From an uncultured Bacilli bacterium (lineage in GTDB: Bacteria > Bacillota_I > Bacilli_A > RF39 > UBA660), in contig CAKOWF010000045.1 of assembly GCA_934122215.1 (NCBI GenBank), forward strand, positions 1-8,508: a DNA stretch of 8,508 bases, in the 5' to 3' direction. How positions within the stretch are numbered: the stretch's first letter is position 1; the number at the start of each line of letters is the position of its first letter. Below the pieces are notes generated by a model. It did no database searches and had not been told where the DNA came from. It saw only the letters and a list, made by a program, of their open reading frames with translations. A program made the translations under genes and the position numbers. Of this stretch, positions 3,550-8,508 are shown in pieces.

Positions 3550-6439
3550 ATATCGTGAAGAAATAGCAATAGGAATTATCAGTTTAATAGCCTTTATTGC
3601 GGGTATTATGGGAATTGGATTTATTAAATCATTTCTAATTGTAGGTATAGCTGATGCAATATATGTTGGGAGTATTATTATGAATAAAAAGAAAAAAACA
3701 AAAACAAAATCTAACAATAAACAAAATATTAAGAAAAATTCCAATAAGAAAAAAATTGTTATTAAAATATTAAAAGGAATAATTATATTTGGACTAATAG
3801 TGTTCATCATTGCTATGATAGCTGCTATTATATTTTGGAAAAAAATAGTTGATACAGCGCCTGAATTTGATGAAAAAAACTTATATCGTAGTGAATCAAC
3901 AATTATCTATGATTCAAATGGTGTAATTAGAGCTAAATTAGGTAGTGAAAAAAGAGAAAAAATAACTTATGATCAATTACCAGAAGTATTAGTAAATGCT
4001 ATAGTAGCTACTGAAGATTCAAGATTTTTTGAACATAATGGATTTGATTTACCTAGATTTTTAGTGGCTAGTGTAAAACAAGTATTACACCAAGGTGGTG
4101 GTGGCGCATCTACATTAACAATGCAAGTTGCTAAAAATAACTTTACAGATACATCACAAACAATAAAAAGAAAATTTACAGATATATATATGTCTATATT
4201 TCAAATTGAAAAAAGATATACAAAAAAAGAAATAATAGAATTCTATGTAAATTCTAACTATCTAGGTGGAGGAGCTTACGGTGTTGAACAAGCTTGTTTA
4301 AATTATTTTGGAAAAAGTGCTAAGGATATTAACTTATCAGAAGCTGCTATGATAGCAGGACTTTTCCAAGCACCAGTATCATATGATCCAAACAATAATC
4401 CTGAATTAACAGAATCTAGAAGAAAAACAGTTTTATATTTAATGAAAAGACATGGATATATTAATGATGAAGAATATAATGTTGCTCTTAAATTAACTGT
4501 TGACAAAATATTAATTGAAAAAAATACTACTAGTAATTCAAATGATTATCAAGGATTTATAGATACAGTTGTAGAAGAAGTACTAAAAGATACTGGAATG
4601 GATCCTTATAGTACACCAATGGAAATATATACTACATTAGATACAACTAAACAAGATGTAATTAATAATATAATGAATGGTACAACATATACTTGGGAAA
4701 ATGATTTAGTTCAGGCCGGCATTAGTGTTATAGATTCAAAAACTGGTGCTATCGTTGCAGTTGGAGCCGGAAGAAATAAAGGCGAAAGACAATATAATTT
4801 CGCTACTATGATTAATAAACAAATCGGATCTACTTCAAAACCTTTATATGACTATGCTACTGGTATTGAATACCTTAACTGGTCTACTTATACTCCATTT
4901 ACAGATGAAGAATATAGTTATTCAAATGGTACTGGAATGAGTAACTGGGATAGAAGATATGGAAACACAATGACTGGTGAAACTTTTATGACACTTAGAA
5001 CAGCAATGGCTCAATCAAGAAATATACCAGCATTAAAGGCATTTCAATCAAATAAAAATTCTAATATATATAATTTTGTTAAATCAGTAGGTTTATCTCC
5101 AGAAGAAAATAATGGTATAGTACATGAAGCACATGCTATTGGTGGATATACTGGTGAATCACCATTAACTTTGTCTGCTGCTTATGCTGCATTCTCTAAT
5201 GGTGGATATTATATTACACCACATAGTTATACTAAAGTAGTATTTAGAGATACAAATAAAACTTACGAAAAAGAAATAAAAACAACTCGTGTTATGAGTG
5301 AAGAAACAGCATACATGATGACAAGTTTATTACAGTCATCTGCTAAATATGGTTTAGGTGGTCAATCATACATTAATGGTGCTATATATGGTGCTAAAAC
5401 AGGTACATCAAATTATAGTGATACAACTATCAAATTAAAAGGATATCCATCAAATGCAGTAAATGACTTATGGGTAGCAGGTGTTTCACCAGATTATTCA
5501 ATAGCTGTATGGTATGGATACAAACAAAATTATGATGGTTATACTAGCACAGTTAATACAATAGCGCATAGAAAAATATTCCAAGCAGTTGCTAAAGGAG
5601 TATTTAATAGAAATAGTAACTGGACAAAGCCTGAAGGCGTAGTTGAAGTTGAAGTTGAATATGAATCATATCCAGCAAAATTACCTAGTGCATATACACC
5701 ATCAGATAAAAAAGTTACTGAATTATTCAAAAAAGGTACTGAACCTACTGAAGTATCAGAAAGATATAATAAATTAGCTAATGTTACTGAATTAAAAGGT
5801 GAACTTAAAAATAAAACTTTAACATTAACATGGAAAGCTATTGAAACACCATATGCTATTAATGAAACAAAAATAGATGAATATTTAAATAGTTTATATA
5901 GTAGTGATAAATTTAAAGCAGCGGCTAAAAATAAATTAATTAGTTATAACAACTCTGTATTTGGAAATCTAGTTTACAAAGTTTACTCTAAAGATGAAAA
6001 TGGTTTAAAATTAATTAAAACAACAAGTGAAACTAACATTAAGATTGAAAATATAACAAATTCATCACCATCTACTTATGTTGTAAAATCTTCTTATGAA
6101 AAATTTACATCAAATATGAGTGATGGTACTGAAGTTAAAATTGATTTAAGTTCAATAAAAGAAACAATAACTGCTTCTTTAAAAGGTGATTCTACTATAA
6201 ACTTAAAAATTAATGACAAATTTACAGATGAAGGAATAATTGTTAAAGAAGGTTCTAAAACTGTAACTTTAGATAAAGATGATTTAACAACTATAATTAA
6301 AAACTCAAAAGGCGAAACTGTAAAAAGTATAGATACAAAAAAAGAAGAAACATATACTATTACATACAATATTTCATATAAAGATTTTTCTAAAACACTA
6401 ACTAGAAAAATTGTAATAGAAAAGGATAAAGCTAATTAA
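3530..6439 (+). CDS. ponA: Class A penicillin-binding protein (bifunctional transglycosylase/transpeptidase)
   Basis: This 969-residue membrane enzyme polymerises and cross-links peptidoglycan. The GT51 domain shows catalytic E162 in ATEDSRFF and the GASTLTMQ motif. The transpeptidase domain shows S434-T-S-K437 (SxxK), S496-R-N498 (SxN) and K623-T-G (KTG). The C-terminus carries a fibronectin-III-like stretch (about 750-875) and an Ig-like module starting near GDSTINLKINDKFTDEG (about 881-965). The N-terminus is unusual: two hydrophobic segments (about 8-42) precede a Lys/Asn-rich cytoplasmic linker and the usual signal-anchor helix (about 72-103), an odd total of three crossings that still leaves the catalytic domains outside. 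I chose TTG at 3530 because GGGTGAT (3519-3525) sits four bases upstream; a GTG at 3521 lies inside that ribosome site. The gene overlaps recU by 20 bases and ends in the loop of a terminator shared with nth. Confidence 0.95.
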   Translation: MKNVIHKYREEIAIGIISLIAFIAGIMGIGFIKSFLIVGIADAIYVGSIIMNKKKKTKTKSNNKQNIKKNSNKKKIVIKILKGIIIFGLIVFIIAMIAAIIFWKKIVDTAPEFDEKNLYRSESTIIYDSNGVIRAKLGSEKREKITYDQLPEVLVNAIVATEDSRFFEHNGFDLPRFLVASVKQVLHQGGGGASTLTMQVAKNNFTDTSQTIKRKFTDIYMSIFQIEKRYTKKEIIEFYVNSNYLGGGAYGVEQACLNYFGKSAKDINLSEAAMIAGLFQAPVSYDPNNNPELTESRRKTVLYLMKRHGYINDEEYNVALKLTVDKILIEKNTTSNSNDYQGFIDTVVEEVLKDTGMDPYSTPMEIYTTLDTTKQDVINNIMNGTTYTWENDLVQAGISVIDSKTGAIVAVGAGRNKGERQYNFATMINKQIGSTSKPLYDYATGIEYLNWSTYTPFTDEEYSYSNGTGMSNWDRRYGNTMTGETFMTLRTAMAQSRNIPALKAFQSNKNSNIYNFVKSVGLSPEENNGIVHEAHAIGGYTGESPLTLSAAYAAFSNGGYYITPHSYTKVVFRDTNKTYEKEIKTTRVMSEETAYMMTSLLQSSAKYGLGGQSYINGAIYGAKTGTSNYSDTTIKLKGYPSNAVNDLWVAGVSPDYSIAVWYGYKQNYDGYTSTVNTIAHRKIFQAVAKGVFNRNSNWTKPEGVVEVEVEYESYPAKLPSAYTPSDKKVTELFKKGTEPTEVSERYNKLANVTELKGELKNKTLTLTWKAIETPYAINETKIDEYLNSLYSSDKFKAAAKNKLISYNNSVFGNLVYKVYSKDENGLKLIKTTSETNIKIENITNSSPSTYVVKSSYEKFTSNMSDGTEVKIDLSSIKETITASLKGDSTINLKINDKFTDEGIIVKEGSKTVTLDKDDLTTIIKNSKGETVKSIDTKKEETYTITYNISYKDFSKTLTRKIVIEKDKAN

Positions 6440-6452
6440 CTTTATCCTTTTT
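6420..6452. terminator. Bidirectional terminator between ponA and nth
   Basis: AAAAGGATAAAG (6420-6431) and CTTTATCCTTTT (6440-6451) form a perfect 12-bp stem with an 8-base loop. Both directions end in a T-run, stronger for ponA (6448-6452). The loop holds both stop codons: TAA of ponA (6437-6439) and TAG of nth (6434-6432). Confidence 0.88.
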
Positions 6453-7046
6453 ACATATATTTTTTAATTTACAAGTTTCACAATTTGGGTTTATTGCTTT
6501 ACAATAATATCTTCCAAATAATACTAATTGATGATGTAATCTAGATAAATCACTGCCTTTAAAATATTTATTTAGTTTCTTTTCTATTACTAAAACATCA
6601 TCATTTTTTTTAGCTATTCCTAACCTTTTACTAACTCTATTTACATGAGTATCTACTGCTATAAATTGTTCATGATAAATGTTACTTAAAACAACATTAG
6701 CTGTTTTTCTGCCAACACCACTTAAGCTTTCTAAAAATTTTCTATCATTAGACATTCCACCATGTATAATTAAATCATTAGCGATGCTTTTTATATTAGA
6801 TGCTTTTTTATTATAAGTTCCTATTGGTCTTATTATTTTTTTTATATCGTTAAGTGGAGCATCTCTTAATTCTTCTAAAGTTGGATATTTCTTGAATAAT
6901 ATATCAGTTACACTATTTACTCTTTTATCAGTTGTTTGAGCACTTAACATAGTAGCAATCAATAATTCATAGTCTTTATTATAGTTTAATTCACATCTAG
7001 GATTTGGAATTATTTCATCTAAATACTCAACAATTTCATTCTTCAT
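6432..7046 (-). CDS. nth: Endonuclease III (DNA glycosylase/AP lyase)
   Basis: The 204-residue protein has the full helix-hairpin-helix-GPD layout: MLSAQTTDKRVN (33-44), the hairpin LSGVGRKTANVV (108-119) with catalytic K114, and VDTHVNR (131-137) with catalytic D132. The C-terminal iron-sulfur cluster ligands are C182, C189, C192 and C198, spaced C-X6-C-X2-C-X5-C. It removes oxidised pyrimidines and cuts the abasic site in base excision repair. It starts inside the end of dnaD (11-base overlap) with only a weak ribosome site (AGAAG), so it is probably translated by coupling. The dnaD-nth pairing is common in Bacilli. Length is normal for the family. Confidence 0.97.
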   Translation of the reverse strand: MKNEIVEYLDEIIPNPRCELNYNKDYELLIATMLSAQTTDKRVNSVTDILFKKYPTLEELRDAPLNDIKKIIRPIGTYNKKASNIKSIANDLIIHGGMSNDRKFLESLSGVGRKTANVVLSNIYHEQFIAVDTHVNRVSKRLGIAKKNDDVLVIEKKLNKYFKGSDLSRLHHQLVLFGRYYCKAINPNCETCKLKNICKKDKVN

Positions 7047-7665
7047 CTTCTAACCAATTATAATCAAATAATTCTTTCTTTTCTTTTTTATTAAAATTTA
7101 CTCTATTTTCTTCTATTTTTTGAGTAGTAGTTAATCCTTTATTCTTCCACTCGTATAATATTTTATCTATATACCTTAGGTTAGATACACCATTATAAGT
7201 TGCTTCTTTTAAAGCTTGAACAACTATTTCTTCATTCATTCCATCATTTAACCAACCATTTATTATTTCATATTCCATAGGTGATAAAGTTCTACCAAAT
7301 TCTTTTTCAAAAATATCATATATATTAGTTTCTTCTTTTGTTTCTTCATTTACTACAAAATAAGATAACTTATTATATAATGAATTTATATTAATAAATT
7401 CTTGTCTAATGTTATTTATTTTTTTTAATTCTATTTTTAATATATCTTTATTACTTAAACTATCTATTTTCATTAAAACTTCTTGTAAAGTTATTTTTAA
7501 GTCCTCACTTATTTTTTTAGGATTAAATTCTAATGAACTATTTAATATATATATTATTATTATTAATTCTAAATCATCTAGTTTTAAATCTTTGTAATGT
7601 AATAATAATAATCTAGGAAAAGTTATATCTTTTTCTTTTATTAAATTAACTACTTTTTCAACCAT
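7036..7665 (-). CDS. dnaD: Replication initiation/restart protein DnaD
   Basis: The 209-residue product has an N-terminal winged-helix region (about 1-95, FPRLLLLHYKDLKLDD...) and a C-terminal DnaB/DnaD domain (about 110-190) with FGRTLSPMEYEIINGWL and the hallmark YxxxIxxxW motif, YIDKILYEW (Y165 to W173). DnaD acts with DnaA or PriA, DnaB and DnaI to load the replicative helicase in Bacilli. ATG at 7665 is chosen because AGGTGAT (7677-7671) precedes it by five bases; a GTG at 7674 is part of that ribosome site. It lies 23 bases after cca and overlaps nth. The acidic C-terminus (NWLEDEE) overlaps the start of nth. Confidence 0.92.
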   Translation of the reverse strand: MVEKVVNLIKEKDITFPRLLLLHYKDLKLDDLELIIIIYILNSSLEFNPKKISEDLKITLQEVLMKIDSLSNKDILKIELKKINNIRQEFININSLYNKLSYFVVNEETKEETNIYDIFEKEFGRTLSPMEYEIINGWLNDGMNEEIVVQALKEATYNGVSNLRYIDKILYEWKNKGLTTTQKIEENRVNFNKKEKKELFDYNWLEDEE

Positions 7666-7688
7666 TTTAATCACCTTAGTTTTCTATT

Positions 7689-8336
7689 TTACTTAATATA
7701 TTTTTCTAAATCAAGTATTTTAATTAAATTGTAAAAATTTGTTTTATTTTTTACTTTTTTTATTTCTTTATCTATTCTTGACTTTGTTAAATTATTTAAT
7801 ATTTCTTTATTATTTATAATATATTTTTTTAAATCTTCCTCTATGTTAAAATTTAAATCTGATGAAAATCTTATAGCTCTTATAATACGAAGTGGATCTT
7901 CTTTTATTTTTTTATCAATACTACCTACTACTTTGATTATTTTATTGTCTATATCTTTTCTAGCATCCATTAAATCTACATAGTTACCATTATAATCTAT
8001 ACATAATGTATTTATTGTAAAATCTCTTCTTTTTATATCTTCTTCTAATGTATCAACATAAGTAATTGTAGGATATCTATTATCTTTATAAATTTCATTT
8101 CTAAATAAAGTAATTTCATAATTATAGTTATTTTCTAATACAATAAAGCTTCCAAAATTTGTTGATTTTATTACATTGAAGTTTTCTTTTAATGTACTTT
8201 CTTTTATATTTGAACAAATATCTATATCACTATTTGTAATACCTAAATATGTGTCTCTTGGATATCCACCTATTATATAGCCATTATACCCTAATTCTTT
8301 TATTTTTTTTAAAATGTTTATAGCTGTTTGATACAT
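7689..8336 (-). CDS. cca: CCA-adding tRNA nucleotidyltransferase, short form
   Basis: The 215-residue protein has all catalytic motifs of class II nucleotidyltransferases: GGYPRD (23-28), metal ligands D37 and D39 in SDIDIC, RRDFTIN (103-109), and the nucleotide-selecting E146-D-x-x-R150 within EDPLRIIRAIRF. It should add C and/or A to tRNA 3' ends. It ends shortly after the neck region (LTKSRIDKEIKKV), lacking the body and tail domains that make Bacillus Cca about 400 residues. The stop is followed 23 bases later by dnaD, with no room for a frameshifted remainder. It may be a genuine compact enzyme, a CC- or A-only enzyme, or a truncated survivor. Start ATG at 8336 has AGGTGAT five bases upstream. 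Confidence 0.88.
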   Translation of the reverse strand: MYQTAINILKKIKELGYNGYIIGGYPRDTYLGITNSDIDICSNIKESTLKENFNVIKSTNFGSFIVLENNYNYEITLFRNEIYKDNRYPTITYVDTLEEDIKRRDFTINTLCIDYNGNYVDLMDARKDIDNKIIKVVGSIDKKIKEDPLRIIRAIRFSSDLNFNIEEDLKKYIINNKEILNNLTKSRIDKEIKKVKNKTNFYNLIKILDLEKYIK

Positions 8337-8354
8337 AGATTATCACCTATATAA

Positions 8355-8363
8355 ATTATATCA
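8355..8363 (-). promoter_or_regulatory. Promoter of cca-dnaD-nth, extended -10
   Basis: TGATATAAT on the minus strand (8363-8355) is an extended -10 element placed six bases before AGGTGAT (8348-8342). No good -35 is seen (TAAGCA at 8384-8379 is the best, 18-base spacer). Its upstream edge abuts the T-tract of the preceding gene's terminator. Confidence 0.55.
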
Positions 8364-8383
8364 AAAAAAGCACTATTGTGCTT
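8363..8383 (-). terminator. Intrinsic terminator of the upstream receiver-domain gene
   Basis: On the minus strand AAGCAC (8383-8378) pairs with GTGCTT (8373-8368) around a 4-base loop, and the T-run extends to 8363. It lies two bases after the stop codon of the partial gene and directly against the cca -10. Confidence 0.8.
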
Positions 8384-8385
8384 AA

Positions 8386-8508
8386 TTATTTAATATATTC
8401 TTTTATTATATTTATTATTTCTTCTTTTTTGATTGGTTCTATTATTATATCTTTGAATCCCTTTTCTTGATACATTTCTCTTGATCCAAATTCTTTATTT
8501 TTTGTTAT
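8386..8508 (-). CDS. C-terminal fragment of a probable receiver-domain (two-component) protein
   Basis: Forty codons open to the right edge of the window end in TAA (8388-8386). The visible sequence includes KEFGSREMYQEKGFKDIIIE followed by PIKKEEIINIIKEYI, and it aligns by eye with the last two helices of receiver domains, typically GSREMYLEAGFDDYLSKPI then a C-terminal helix. This form is common at the C-terminus of hybrid histidine kinases. The conserved Lys before Pro-Ile appears as Glu here (IEPI for SKPI), which is unusual and could mean an atypical or inactive receiver. The start, N-terminal domains and phosphorylation Asp are outside the window. A terminator follows immediately. The call rests on a short stretch, so it is tentative. 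Confidence 0.55.
   Translation of the reverse strand: MTKNKEFGSREMYQEKGFKDIIIEPIKKEEIINIIKEYIK

Noticed and set aside
3508..3810. 100-aa minus-strand hydrophobic open frame
   Set aside because: It lies opposite the recU end and the ponA N-terminus; the hydrophobicity only mirrors the AT-rich complementary codons.
4093..4107. Run of GGT/GGC codons (four Gly) as a possible insertion or repeat
   Set aside because: It encodes the glycine-rich loop just before the GASTLTMQ motif, a normal place for glycine in GT51 domains.
4303..4506. Minus-strand open frame inside ponA
   Set aside because: Antisense to the conserved GT51 domain; no ribosome site or family features.
5638..5665. Short GAAGTT tandem repeat
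   Set aside because: It encodes a Val-Glu-Val-Glu-Val-Glu strand in ponA; only about three copies, consistent with simple beta-strand coding.
5539..5730. Minus-strand open frame inside ponA
   Set aside because: Antisense to the transpeptidase end region; shadow of the real gene.
6094..6369. 91-aa minus-strand hydrophobic open frame
   Set aside because: Antisense to the Ig-like module of ponA; Val/Ser/Phe-rich composition is the complement of the Lys/Asp/Thr-rich tail.
7409..7597. 62-aa plus-strand open frame
   Set aside because: Antisense to dnaD, low-complexity Ile/Phe/Ser, no ribosome site.

Overview
The window is very AT-rich DNA from a low-GC Gram-positive bacterium, most likely an uncultured Bacilli-type gut anaerobe. 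Lineage is inferred from gene content: recU-ponA next to dnaD-nth, plus gerQ and yabP-yabQ-divIC. TGA is a true stop (yabP, yabQ and dnaD end in TGA) and Trp is read from TGG, so this is the standard bacterial code, not the Mycoplasma code. The organism carries spore-specific genes (gerQ, yabP, yabQ) and two perfect Spo0A-box heptamers, so it probably sporulates.

Layout. (1) 1-555, minus: nearly complete pduL phosphotransacylase, cut by the window edge. (2) 646-1611, plus: spore coat gene gerQ, then lemA with its own promoter-like element and a 0A-box match, closed by an intrinsic terminator. (3) 1657-2827, minus: an operon read from the right, consisting of an undescribed 35-aa small ORF, a 12-bp hairpin, yabP, yabQ and divIC, with its own terminator facing that of lemA. 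A 0A-box match lies upstream of the small ORF. (4) 2962-6439, plus: recU (Holliday junction resolvase) overlapping ponA (class A penicillin-binding protein). (5) 6432-8336, minus: cca-dnaD-nth, convergent with ponA; the two stop codons sit in the loop of a shared bidirectional terminator. (6) 8386-8508, minus: C-terminal end of a receiver-domain protein, followed by its own terminator.

How it fits together. The core is chromosomal housekeeping: wall synthesis (PonA), division (DivIC), recombination and repair (RecU, Nth), replication restart (DnaD), tRNA maturation (Cca) and acetyl/propionyl-phosphate metabolism (PduL). Sporulation functions (GerQ, YabP, YabQ) are interleaved. No mobile elements, CRISPR arrays, tRNA or rRNA genes were seen, and no gene-free stretch exceeds about 140 bases.

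The most interesting features are a recurrent fused promoter/ribosome-site module (extended -10 or plain TATAAT, six bases, (A)GGTGAT, three to five bases, ATG), the 0A boxes, the small ORF leading the yabPQ-divIC operon, a DivIC with an extra C-terminal membrane helix, and a CCA-adding enzyme lacking its C-terminal half.
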